A DNA stretch of 64,000 nucleotides from Alviniconcha marisindica (taxonomy: Eukaryota > Mollusca > Gastropoda > Provannidae), in NCBI GenBank assembly GCA_018857735.1, contig JABMCL010001849.1, positions 93,501-157,500 on the forward strand, given 5' to 3'. Every line of letters begins with the position of its first letter. Positions within the stretch are counted from its first letter, which is position 1. Below, piece by piece: positions 54,486 to 64,000 of this stretch. Both the position numbers and the translations under genes were made by a program. A model generated the notes under the pieces. It was not told the DNA's origin. It saw nothing but the letters and a program-made list of their open reading frames with translations, and searched no databases.

Positions 54486-54837
54486 CGGGTGCCTGTGTGT
54501 GTGCGTGTATGCGCTTAGAATAGTCTCTCCCGATACGATTTTGCGCGTTATGAATACTTGCCATTTTAAATCTGTCCACAGTGAACGTGCCCAGCGGAGC
54601 GCGCGCTCCAGTTTCGGTGAAGTGCGGTAGCTGTACCGAATTACACCCAGGCCTTTTGGACCTGAACAACTGAAGACAGTAATTAATTCCTCCTCATTCA
54701 CTGCACGGAGCAACCACTCGTCTGGCCTACCCACCTAGTGGGATTCAGGGCCCCGTTTCGCCGTTCAACTCCCCAAATCGCCGTTTCTCCAGCCGCCTGA
54801 GTTTCCCATTTCGCCGTCAGAATTTGTCGCTTTGCCA

Positions 54838-55200
54838 GCCCTGATATAACCCAACCTCCTGATATAACTCCTCTTCCTGATATAACCCATCGTTCTGATA
54901 TAACCCCTCGTCCTGATATAACCCATCGTCCTGATATAACCCCTCGCCCTGATATAACCCCTCGTCCTGATATAACCCATCGTCCTGATATAACAGATAT
55001 AACCGTATTGGTTGACGGCGTAAAACACCAAGTCACTTACTTACCTAATATAACCGTATTGGTTGACGGCGTAAAACACCAAGCCACTTACTTACCTGAT
55101 ATAACCGTATTGGTTGACGGCGTAAAACACCAAGTCACTTACTTACCTGATATAACCCGGTTAAAACACCAAGTCACTTACCTACCTGATATAACCTGGT
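54838..55200 (+). repeat. 18 bp CTGATATAACC array and 49 bp TTAC-element array
   Basis: Ten 18-bp units (54838-54995), then four units of ATATAACCGTATTGGTTGAC then GGCGTAAAACACCAAG (54996-55197). Both derive from the dispersed TTAC element. Confidence 0.92.
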
Positions 55201-55221
55201 TCTGCTGCTGACGTGGCGTTG

Positions 55222-55812
55222 CATGTGGCCAGTCAACCAGGACGAAAGGCGGGACATGTGGCCAGTCAACCAGGACGAAAGGCGGGACATGTGGCCAGTC
55301 AACCAGGACGAAAGGCGGGACATGTGGCCAGTCAACCGGAAAAGGCGGGACTGTGGCCAGTCAACCAGGACGAAAGGCGGGACATGTGGCCAGTCAACCA
55401 GGACGAAAGGCGGGACATGTGGCCAGTCAACCAGGACGAAAGGCGTGACAGGTGGCCAGTCAACCAAGACGAAATGCGGGACATTTGGGCAGTCAACCAG
55501 GACGAAAGGCGAGACAGGTGGCCAGTCAACCAAGACGAAAGGCGGGACAGGTGGCCAGTCAACCAGGATGAAAGGCGGGACGTGTGGCCAGTCAACCAGG
55601 ACGAAAGGCGGGACGTGTGGCCAGTCAACCAGGACGAAAGGCGGGACGTGTGGCCAGTCAACCAGGACGAAAGGCGGGACAGGTGGCCAGTCAACCAGGA
55701 TGAAAGGCGGGACGTGTGGCCAGTCAACCAGGATGAAAGGCGGGACGTGTGGCCAGTCAACCAGGACGAAAGGCGGGACGTGTGGCCAGTCAACCAGGAC
55801 GAAAGGCGGGAC
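55222..55812. repeat. 33 bp minisatellite, 18 copies
   Basis: Core CCAGTCAACCAGGACGAAAG. The unit is a multiple of three and open in several frames on both strands; no start, splice or homology support for a gene. Confidence 0.96.
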
Positions 55813-56194
55813 GCAACACAATTGAACATGTCACAAGCAACAGTCTGATTCACTGTTCACGTCCCACGTCAGCAGGTCCCACGTCACTTTACGGCGTTGG
55901 AAGAGGACCGGAATGGGGATGAAGTTGAATGAACCAGAAATGTCACAGTAGAAATTAGAAAACCGGGATTCCTGCATGGAAGTAAATGAAACAGGCAAAG
56001 CTCTGTGTATTATACATAAAAACAAAAAACGAAAAAGACTTTAAAAATCGACCGTGACTGACCCATCCCACCAGGTGAATGTGATCCCATGTTGACCCGT
56101 GTCTTCCAAACTGGGACCGGCTGTAGAGGCCGAGGGGCCGGGCAAAGCGGGGTTTGTTGGTTAAACGTGTCTAACGCCGAGTTGTCCGAAGAGG

Positions 56195-56580
56195 TACTGG
56201 TGGTGACCAAGATCCCAGAAGGTGAGGGAAGAGGGAGACTATACTTAATACTGCACTGTCACCACCAGAGTGAATCCTGCATTGAGATAGGCAGCGACGA
56301 GAGCCGTTTTAATGTTTCTTCTTCCTGTTTTATTTAAAATCTTTTCATGTAAGTGGTACTAGACTGATCTTACAATTATCAAGATAACAACAGATGTCAA
56401 CAAGTTACACAAAAACCGATAACAGACCTTAAGACAAATTTTTATTTTATTAATCTTTCATTGACAGCGAGGGGCAAAGCCGCCAGACTAGGCCCACAAG
56501 CAGTTTTTTGAAGGGAAAGGAAAGCCGAAGCGGAATCGAACCGAGGTCCTTCTGCTTCCCAGCCAGACCGGCCCACCGGG
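56195..56580 (-). mobile_element. Decayed SINE copy
   Basis: Head region with GGTTCGATTCCGCTTCGG (minus, near 56530) and body GGCAGCGACGAGAGCCGTTT near 56290, as in the 53-kb SINE, with an unrelated middle. Confidence 0.7.
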
Positions 56581-56585
56581 ACATC

Positions 56586-56633
56586 GGTACAGTAATGGAC
56601 CTATATACCCATATATAGGTCCATGGGTACAGT
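56586..56633. repeat. Perfect palindrome between 8-bp direct repeats
   Basis: ATGGACCTATATA (56595-56607) and its reverse complement (56612-56624) with a 4-base loop, flanked by GGTACAGT at 56586-56593 and 56626-56633. Confidence 0.85.
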
Positions 56634-56773
56634 GCTGGGACCTGTACTGTTTGTTTTGTACGCTATTCCACTTTCAGACATCATAGCAAATCACTCAGTC
56701 AACCATCAGCTTTTTGCAGACAACACTCAACTTCAAAAATCGGCAACTCCACCAAATGACGTGTAAAGCCTTA
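56626..56773 (+). pseudogene. LINE reverse-transcriptase fragment, left part
   Basis: Reads GTVLGPVLFVLYAIPLSDII then ANHSVNHQLFADNTQLQKS: RT block with the F-A-D-D catalytic box changed to FADN. A TAA stop near the end confirms decay. The frame continues at 59333 after the inserted element. Confidence 0.85.
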
Positions 56774-59280
56774 TAGTCCATGGGCCAGGTATCGAGAGAA
56801 TGTTTGATTAACACCTGCATTAATGGATGACGTCACGGAATAGAATATACTCAAGTTCAAAAGTTAAGCAACCTTTTACAAAAATGCACATATGGTCAAC
56901 CCTCAATAAACTACTTCCACAAAACAGCTGCGCATGCTGGCTTATTCACTGGTCTACCTTCATTTAACCTGAAATCAGTTTCACAGTACTCTACACCCCA
57001 TGGAAGTTAGGCAAAAAACATGCCCGATGTGTGTAAAACTTACCAGTTTTGCCTTTGTTATGTCTGAATAAAACAGTTTAGGTTGAGGAGCCATTAAACT
57101 GATGCCACCGGATGGCACCTCTGGTTTGGCTTAATTCAGCATGCAACTGCTGGACAGTTTCGTGTATCACCCTTGTAGTCAGCAGGCTCTTTGCTATTAT
57201 GCCAAGAATACAGACGAACAGCTAGGAAATGTCAAAGATATTCACAAAAGTGATTGTGCACACTGTCGGTGATTTCACAAATCATTACTGACTTTCTGAA
57301 ATTGTTATCTAACTTTGATAATAATTTTGTTTTTTATTAAATGCATTACTCTCCTTATTTCTTACTGCTTATCATTATAGCCACGGGTACCAAAGCCAGT
57401 GCCATAGAAGGTTGCCAAACCTGATTGTCCCTTACTTTGAGTGACACTGAATGTCCAGCTTATACATATACATGTCATCCTCAAACCTGAAGCCATCGAG
57501 ATTGTCAAGTTCTGGGTATCCTTTTGGGGCTGCTCCACCTTTCAACCAGGTCTTGGGACACGAAGAAACAGTCTGTCCAGTATACCTCTCACTTTTCCAT
57601 TCACAGTATGCGAGCCATGGCCATCTGCTCGAGGAATGGTTCTAGTTGCCTTAACTGCGGAATATCAAGAGTGCTTGAAAGTTGGCCCTTTTGATGTGAA
57701 TTATTAATGCATCTCTGCATTGTGGCGTTGTGACTGTTCAACAAGGATAAGGTGTGTTGACACATTTTGTTTACATCTATCACTTATTTACCTCTACAGA
57801 GAAGATGCGTGGAAAAGTGTTTCATATATTTTTCCTTAACGTGGTAATCTCTTTATCTCTAAACGATTCTGCGCATAACATACTAACGATGTACTGAAAA
57901 TATGTGGTCTTGTTGGAAGCTTGCTCTTCAATGGGTTTAGCCTCTTTGATGGTTCCCTGGTGTCATTCATCCTCTGGAGTGTAATCTCTCCGACAGATGG
58001 CATGGTAATGTGCTTCTCGAGCAGCCAAGTCAGTATCTTGCACCTTCAAAAGGATGTGCTGATCTTGTTTTCTTGTGACTGCTTCTTTGACAGAATCCTC
58101 AGCTGTTTTTGTCATACATTTGACTAACGTTTTCAACATGTTGTTTCCTTGATTCGAGTCTTTTCACAAAAAAAGACATCTGTCACTGGGCAACAGCTAG
58201 CATTGTGGTTGCTGACGGATTGGCTGTTCTCGCTTTTTTGAGGAGCTTACATCACTCCCTTCTGATGGGCTCCTTTGTTTCAAAATTCTGCAGTCGTTCC
58301 TAAAATAGCACAATGTGTGGTTCCCATGCAGATTCGGTATATATCATATATTTCATCCACCATATCAGGACTGGACCATTGCACATGGTCACCTCAGGAC
58401 AAATCACAGTCACAGTTTCTTCACACCAGTTCGAAACGCAAGGAACCAAAACACAAGCAAAAAGCTGGCTCACTGTTCTACACAGAAGACAATCAAGAGC
58501 AAACATCCCAGCCAAAACAGTCAATAATTAGTACATATCACTATCTACAACTGCAAAAGATACTTCCAGACAGATTTCCTGTAACGCATTCAGTACAAAT
58601 TAAAGAACAATTGATCAGATCACAAGTATGTCTAAATCACCTTTTTGAGGCACAGTAACATATGTTTCGGTGCCTATTTATATTCTACAGGCACTCAACA
58701 TGAGAACCGGCTTAAATCAACTGATTATGAGAAGTGTGCCCTATTTTTTTATTTTTTTATTTTTTCTCTCTCGCAGACTAACGCGGGAATTCGCTTCAGC
58801 CAAGACTAACGCAATTGAAAAGTATGGACAGGATTTGGAAAAAATGAAGTTGAATGGCCCGGTGAAGCGGAAATTAGGACAAGGAACAAATTATGGCATT
58901 GACTAAGCATACTTGGCTATATTCTGACCTACTCCATGCTTTTAAGGGAAACATTCGTCAGCTCTGGGTTTTTAACAGAGGGGACCTTAATATTTCAGCG
59001 TCCGCAGTGCCCAATAACAAGGACGCATTTAAGACAAAGAGAAACGGAAAGCTGCAACATATTAAACTGTTCAAACAATAAAATAATATATTCAAATGGA
59101 ATTTTTTTTGGTCATAATAAATGAGTTGCTAGGAGACAAGGTCATTGCAATTCGGAATTCCATATAGTGCATTTATCAGAACCAGCACCACAGACACAAA
59201 CAGCAACAGCTCACCTGCAGACAACCTGAACTGTGTACTTTGATGGTCAAGGTACCCAGATATTACCATGTGGTAAAATC

Positions 59281-59311
<31 letters not shown>

Positions 59312-59332
59312 TATAGGCTGGCTCATGGTCTA
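56774..59332. mobile_element. 2.56-kb DNA-transposon-like element nested in the LINE
   Basis: Ends TAGTCCATGGGCCAG (left) and, reversed, TAGACCATGAGCCAG (right), 13 of 15 matching, flanked by TTA at 56771-56773 and 59333-59335. Removing it and one TTA rejoins the LINE reading frame exactly. A 3-bp TTA duplication is typical of PIF/Harbinger-type elements, but no matching transposase was recognised. Inside is AT-rich sequence with one small open frame (57963-58139, minus) and a poly-G run at 59283-59311. Confidence 0.75.
57963..58139 (-). pseudogene. Short open frame with LAAREAHYHAICRRDYT motif
   Basis: 58 codons ending TPEDE-stop. The A-x-x-H-Y-H-x-x-C-x-x-x-Y pattern resembles a block I recall from large uncharacterised invertebrate proteins that are often transposon-linked. 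Flanking sequence on the same strand is broken by stops, so it is probably a remnant. No function assigned. Confidence 0.4.
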
Positions 59333-59465
59333 TTACACACGACCTGCAACCATGTACAGACGACATAAAAACATGGATGTGCAACAACCAACTCAAACTT
59401 AATGAGGATAAAACTGAAGCCATTCTCTTCTCAACACCTTCTCTGTCTTCTTGTCATTGCGTTTC
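59333..59465 (+). pseudogene. LINE reverse-transcriptase fragment, right part
   Basis: Continues as THDLQPCTDDIKTWMCNNQL then KLNEDKTEAILFST, the RT block after the catalytic box in CR1/L2-type LINEs. Loses similarity near 59465. Confidence 0.85.
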
Positions 59466-59605
59466 AAAGTTCGCACTTTTATTGGTCGTTTTAAATGACA
59501 TCATGGCAGTGAAGGGGTTAAGCGCCTTGCATAAAAGCATCCACCCTCTAGAAATGGAAATAAATCCTTCGAAGACAGAACGTGGCTATTCAAATGACGT
59601 GTTAA

Positions 59606-59615
59606 CACACACACA

Positions 59616-59647
<32 letters not shown>

Positions 59648-59665
59648 CACGCACGTACACAGCAA
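59606..59665 (+). repeat. ACGC/CA microsatellite
   Basis: ACGC tetranucleotide run. Confidence 0.9.
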
Positions 59666-60074
59666 AAACAAAAACGGTTACACACGCAATCCCCTCGCAT
59701 TGTAGAATGCATTGTCAAATGACCAGTTGGATATACCGTGTGACCCCCTCTAGTGTTCAGCGGGGACTGAAACTATGCAATGTCAACAAGCTAGGTCGCA
59801 GCTCGTGACGAGATAGAAAACCAAGGATGGGGTGTGCCTCAAACAATTGTGCGTAGAGCGTCAGTGTGGAGATTTTGTCGTCTGCACCGTAGCCTACACA
59901 CAGGCTGCGCCTCGCTTTCGATCTCGGTTACCTTGGTGACCTCACCTCGTGACTATTCCTTGCCAATGGTCCATGTTAACGTCACTGACTGCATACTTCT
60001 ACTGGTGCCAGGATATTTTTAATAGGTTGTTTTAGTTTTTTACTTCCAGGGTTAAAAACCAAGCTGGTCGGTCG

Positions 60075-60193
60075 AAGAGCTTTCTATTCTGAAGGCCCCG
60101 GCCAGTAGCTGGAACAAACTCTCCCGCGGCGTCAGATATGCTTCTGCCTCGTCATCCAGTTTCAGATTAGGTCTTGAAGCAATAGCCCGCTGA
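60075..60193 (+). pseudogene. C-terminal fragment of a second LINE
   Basis: Reads ILKAPASSWNKLSRGVRYAS then ASSSFRLGLEAIAR and stop, the W-N-x-L...S-S-F-R-x-x-L ending typical of LINE ORF2 C-termini. Only the last 40 residues remain. Confidence 0.6.
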
Positions 60194-60462
60194 TCAGTCT
60201 GCCACACTTTCAATACCTTCTTCCGGTCACCAAGTGACTGTGCGTGTGTGTGTGTCGGTGTCGGTGTGTACGTGTGGCTGTTGTTTTAAATGTGTGTTGT
60301 CGCTGTTGTTCTGGTTGTTGGTGTGTGTGTGTGTTTTGCGAGGGTATGTGACGGAGAGGTCGGGAGAACAGGGGAAAGAGAGTATTTTATACTTGTTATT
60401 TACTAATTTATGCAGACAAGTGTTCATTATTATTATGGTGTTATATTTTGTGCTTGTCCTGA

Positions 60463-60835
60463 CTCATCACAGAAGAGCTGTAAAGTTAATCCTTCCAGAT
60501 ACAACTCTAACTACTGACCAGAAATTAAAGGAGATGAGAATAGTGAGCCTACAAAAACAACTTGAATATAACAAAGGTTTGTTCATGTACAGGGCCCTTA
60601 GCAATGAGGCCCCAGAGTACATATTTAATCTGTACACACACACTTCCTCACGCTATTCCAATTCTAAAAACTATCACCTTAGTTTGCCTAGGCCAAGGAT
60701 AGACATTCAAAAAAAGTATATCCTTCTCTGGTGCTTATCTATGGAACAACCTACCTCTGACAGTCAGATCTTGTCAGTCACTCAGCTCCTTCAAGCGTAA
60801 ACTTCGTGCACACCTTGAAGTAGTTACATAAGATG
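60463..60835 (+). pseudogene. LINE ORF2 C-terminus, plus-strand copy
   Basis: HHRRAVKLILPDTTLTTDQK, MRIVSLQKQLEYNKGLFMYR, NEAPEYIFNLYTHT. A frameshift near 60710 then leads to the end SFKRKLRAHLEVVT in another frame. It matches the minus-strand copy at 62143-62476. Confidence 0.8.
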
Positions 60836-61330
60836 GACTGTGACATAATACTCCAGCCAATCCTTCCGACTGCATGTGAAACCCCCCCCCCCCCTTACTG
60901 TTCTTTATAAGATAAGCATTGACAGCTTCTTCTTCTTCTTTTCCCTCCCAATGCTGGTGTTGAATTCCGTGATCACAGTGTGTCAGGTGGCCCTTCGTCA
61001 CAACGTGGTGGTATTAACCGTGCAGCCAGCGCACTAAAACACTGCTGCAGTGTAAAGAGATACTGAATAAACGTATGGGAGGCTGTCGGGTCAAATACAT
61101 CGTGCAGACTTGACCTAAAAATGCAAGCCGCACACAGGCTTGTATTGTTGTGTCCGCCGTAGGAGGGAAGGTTTGAGACCGAGTAGCTTGCAAAACTGGT
61201 CGTCCGTAAGAATACATTATGATGCAAGCGACAAACAGGTGAAAATGGTCCACCGTGCATGATAAGAGGGCTTGAAACGTGTGTGTTTGTGTGTGCGTGT
61301 GCGCGCGTGTGTGTGTGTGAGAGAGAGACA
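60836..61330. other. Spacer between convergent LINE copies
   Basis: C tract at 60882-60894 and a GT microsatellite at 61280-61320; nothing else recognised. Confidence 0.5.
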
Positions 61331-61334
61331 GAGA

Positions 61335-63290
61335 GAGAACTAGAACTCGAAAACTTTATTTTACAAGGACTGTAGTTTAGGTTCAGTCAAAAACCTAACA
61401 ACTAGTCCTTGCTAAGCTACTGATGAGTGAGTGAAATTTTATACATGAGAATTTCCGCACCGTAAACATAGCGTGTTCACAGCGCCAGACGCACACTTGC
61501 ATACATCACTCAGTTATACATTATGAGCATACAAACAGCAAATAAGGCAATAAAACTTCTGATCAATTCATATGATTAGTATTGAAAAAGAAGACGGCAG
61601 TCAATGCTTGCCTTATAAAGAGTAAGGGAGAGGGCAAAAAAGAAGAAGAAAAAAGTCACTCTCACAAGCAGTCGAAACGGGACTGGGCTGAGTTCTATAG
61701 GTGTATAAAGTAGGTCACAAATGACAAGTCATTCCAATGGCAGTCAGTCAAAAACCTAACAACTAGTCCTTGCTAAGCTACTGGTGAGTAAATATAAAAT
61801 ATATATCGGCACGATGAGAGTGAAATATTATACATGAGAATTTCCACACAAAACAGCGTGTTCACAGCGCCAGGTGCACACGTCACTCAGTTATACATTA
61901 TGAGCATACAACCAGTAAATAAGGCAGTAAAACATCTGATCGTTTCAAATGACTAGTATTGGAAAAGAAAACAGAAGCAGTCAATGCTTATCGTATACTG
62001 AAAGGACAGTGATGGAGAGGGGGGAAAAGTTTTACGGGTGTATGAAGTAGGTCTCAAATGACCAGTCATTGCAATGGCAGTCACTCGAAAACTTCACTGC
62101 CTGTCTCTCTCTCCTTAGCAGTATTATATGTCACAATCCATCCTATATAACTGCTTCAAGGTGTGAACGAAGTTTTCGCTTGAAGGAGCTGAGTGACTGA
62201 CAAGATCTGACTGTCAGAGGTAGGTTGTTCCATAGAAAAGCACCAGAGAAGGATATACTTGTTTTGAATATGTCTATCCTTGGCCTAGGCAAAACTAAAC
62301 TGATAATTCCTAGTGTTAGAATAGCGTGAGGGAGTGTGTGTGTGTGTACAGATGTACTCTGGGGCCTCATTGTTAAGGACCCTGTACATGAACAAACCCT
62401 TGTTATATTCAAGTTGTTTTTGTAGGCTCATTATTCTCATATCTTTTAAAGGACAAGTCACTTCCGGAAAAGTCATTGGTAGTCCTGAGTAAGACGCATT
62501 GCGTTTTATTATGAATATATGATTTTTTTTTAAATGGTAGAGAATACGAGTTTTTAAGATAAATAGCTAGCGTCTTCATTAGGAAGATCAACCAGGTCGA
62601 AAGCCTTCTTTATGTCTAGGAACACCACGCCAGACACCTCAGATTTATTCACGGCTGTTAGCCAAGAATTTGTAAGACGTGCCAATGCAGTGTTGTAGGA
62701 GTATATACGTCTAAATCCAGACTGAAAGGGATGAAGGAGTTGCCGCTTTTCTAAGTAATCATTTAAATAAACGTGCACATGCTTTTCGAGAAGCTTTGAC
62801 AAAACAGACGGAAGTACTATTGGTCTATAATTACTTGGATTTGTTTTATCCGTAAATTTTGGAAGCGGAACCACTTTGGCTTTTTTAAACTGAGATGGAT
62901 TTTTTTGATTTTTTTTCTCGATGCATAAAAACATACGTAAGCGAGTCTGTTATGTCTGGCGATGACAATTTTAGTAGTTGGTTGCTTACACCATCCAGAC
63001 CAGACGATTTTGTTTGTTTTCCAGCTTCAATATGTATTTGGCTAGTTCCGAAACAGAGAGATATGGGATGACAAATGGGTCTTGCCCGCTAGTTTTTTGT
63101 TTGCAGAAATCATGTAGAGGATTTGAGCACTCATATACAGTTGTTCTTGGTTCTGTTAATGATTCTGACACAGACAGGAAATGATTATTGAAAACATTTG
63201 CAGTTAGATCCTTCGGACGTCGGCAGAAGTAGAACGAGTCCTTTCGTAAACACGTCTGAAGCACGCCACACAGATGCTATATTGTTACCA
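61335..63290 (-). mobile_element. LINE (CR1/L2-like) copy, minus strand, internally deleted
   Basis: From right to left: pre-RT segment NVFNNHFLSVSESL...IPYLSVSEL (63230-63000); RT fingers KKAKVVPLPKFTDKTNPSNY and LEKHVHVYLNDYLEKRQLLH (62880-62700) to AFDLVD (about 62590). A deletion then removes the rest of the RT. The C-terminus MRIMSLQKQLEYNKGLFMYR...WNNLPLTVRSCQSLSSFKRK follows (62460-62150) and then a long 3' UTR. Not functional: frameshifts, and the catalytic FADD block is missing. Confidence 0.82.
61370..61945 (-). repeat. Tandem duplication within the LINE 3' UTR
   Basis: CAGTCAAAAACCTAACAACT occurs at 61385 and 61743, each followed by GAGTGAAAT...GAGAATTTCC and CAGCGCCAG; unit about 360 bp. 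Confidence 0.88.
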
Positions 63291-63315
63291 CGCTCAGTGA
63301 GAAAGAAGGAGAGAG

Positions 63316-63318
63316 TTT

Positions 63319-63357
<39 letters not shown>

Positions 63358-63460
63358 GAGAGAGTGTGTGTGTGTGTGTGTGTGTGTGTGAGTAAGTGTG
63401 TATAAGTGTGTGTATATCTGTAAGTGAGTGAGTGAGTGTGTGTGTCTGTCTGTCTGTCTT

Positions 63461-63500
<40 letters not shown>

Positions 63501-63505
63501 GTGTG
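63316..63505. repeat. GT, GA and CTGC microsatellites
   Basis: GT and GA runs, then GTCT and nine CTGC(C) tetranucleotides. Confidence 0.96.
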
Positions 63506-64000
63506 CGTGTGTTTTTCTTCTTTCCTTTTTTATATATTTTTTTAATATATTTTTTATTGTTGGTTTAAACAAAATTTTAGTCATTCATCGTAATCATAAG
63601 TTCAACAAATAAGTACAGGAAACAAAAGCAGTATGCTTATTTGAGTGTTACCTATAGACAAAGTGATAATTACACAGACATTTACGATGGCAAGATGGCA
63701 AATTGTTGTCAAAAAGGCAGAGGCTTTGTTGTTGTTGTTCCTGTTCATTTAAAGTCTGTTTACGTAAGTGATGCCAGACTGCTCTTACGAGAGTGTCAAG
63801 GAAACGACATAATAATAATAATCAATAATTCTTATAAAGCGCTATTTTTTAACCAGAGTTAAACTCACTGCGCTGTACAAACATCTTATCACAAAAACTA
63901 CATTAACATACATTTCAGCAAAGAAGACCTTAATTATTGTAGCTTAAATTGACTTTTAAATGCCTATCGAACAATAGACACACACAACAACAACAACAAC
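63505..64000. other. Right edge, possible SINE/LINE tail
   Basis: CTTATAAAGCGCTATTTTTT (63832) resembles the tail of the tRNA-Lys SINE at 35.03 kb; the end has a CAA run. No gene seen. Confidence 0.4.

Noticed and set aside
55174..55848. 211-215 residue open frames on both strands
   Set aside because: 33-bp minisatellite; open in several frames on both strands at once, which indicates repetition, not coding.
60234..60800. 188-residue plus-strand open frame as a host gene
   Set aside because: Its first part is a GT microsatellite and its remainder is the LINE C-terminus, with a frameshift before the true end.

Overview
The window is animal nuclear DNA, most likely from a mollusc and probably a gastropod. 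The basis is two recognisable animal genes split into many short exons, abundant CA/CT/G microsatellites, tRNA-derived SINEs, non-LTR retrotransposon fragments and very dense minisatellites. There is no bacterial gene organisation and no rRNA, CRISPR or functional tRNA gene. The taxon is inferred from general character, not from a database match.

Two genes lie head to head. On the minus strand, positions 14198 down to 1654 hold 15 coding exons of MINDY4 (FAM188B-type deubiquitinase). They give about 698 codons; the last short exon lies off the left edge. On the plus strand, 14816 to 50855 holds a telomerase reverse transcriptase (TERT) gene that I reconstruct as 31 coding exons. All phases match and the total is 5190 nt (1729 codons plus stop). 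The TEN domain, CP, T, 1, 2, A, B', C, D and E motifs and the C-terminal extension can all be read, with the three catalytic aspartates intact. The protein is about 600 residues longer than human TERT because of two large Ser-rich/basic linker exons (7 and 9).

Introns of both genes are packed with minisatellites. At least ten of these arrays are built from, or abut, an exon-intron junction of the gene they sit in: the repeat unit contains the end or start of the neighbouring exon together with its splice donor or acceptor. The clearest cases are TERT exon 18 donor, exon 19 acceptor (the motif A exon), exon 20 donor, exon 22 acceptor, exon 24 acceptor, exon 11 acceptor, and MINDY4 exon 15 donor. 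This is the most unusual signal in the window.

From about 50.9 to 64 kb there is no gene I can support. This stretch holds the TERT 3' flank, several satellites (34, 71, 80, 18, 49 and 33 bp units), SINEs (one with a clean 10-bp target duplication), and decayed LINE copies in both orientations. It also holds a 2.56-kb element with imperfect terminal inverted repeats and a TTA target duplication that splits a LINE reverse-transcriptase frame. Exon boundaries were placed by hand from splice consensus, phase and remembered family motifs; no alignment was run.
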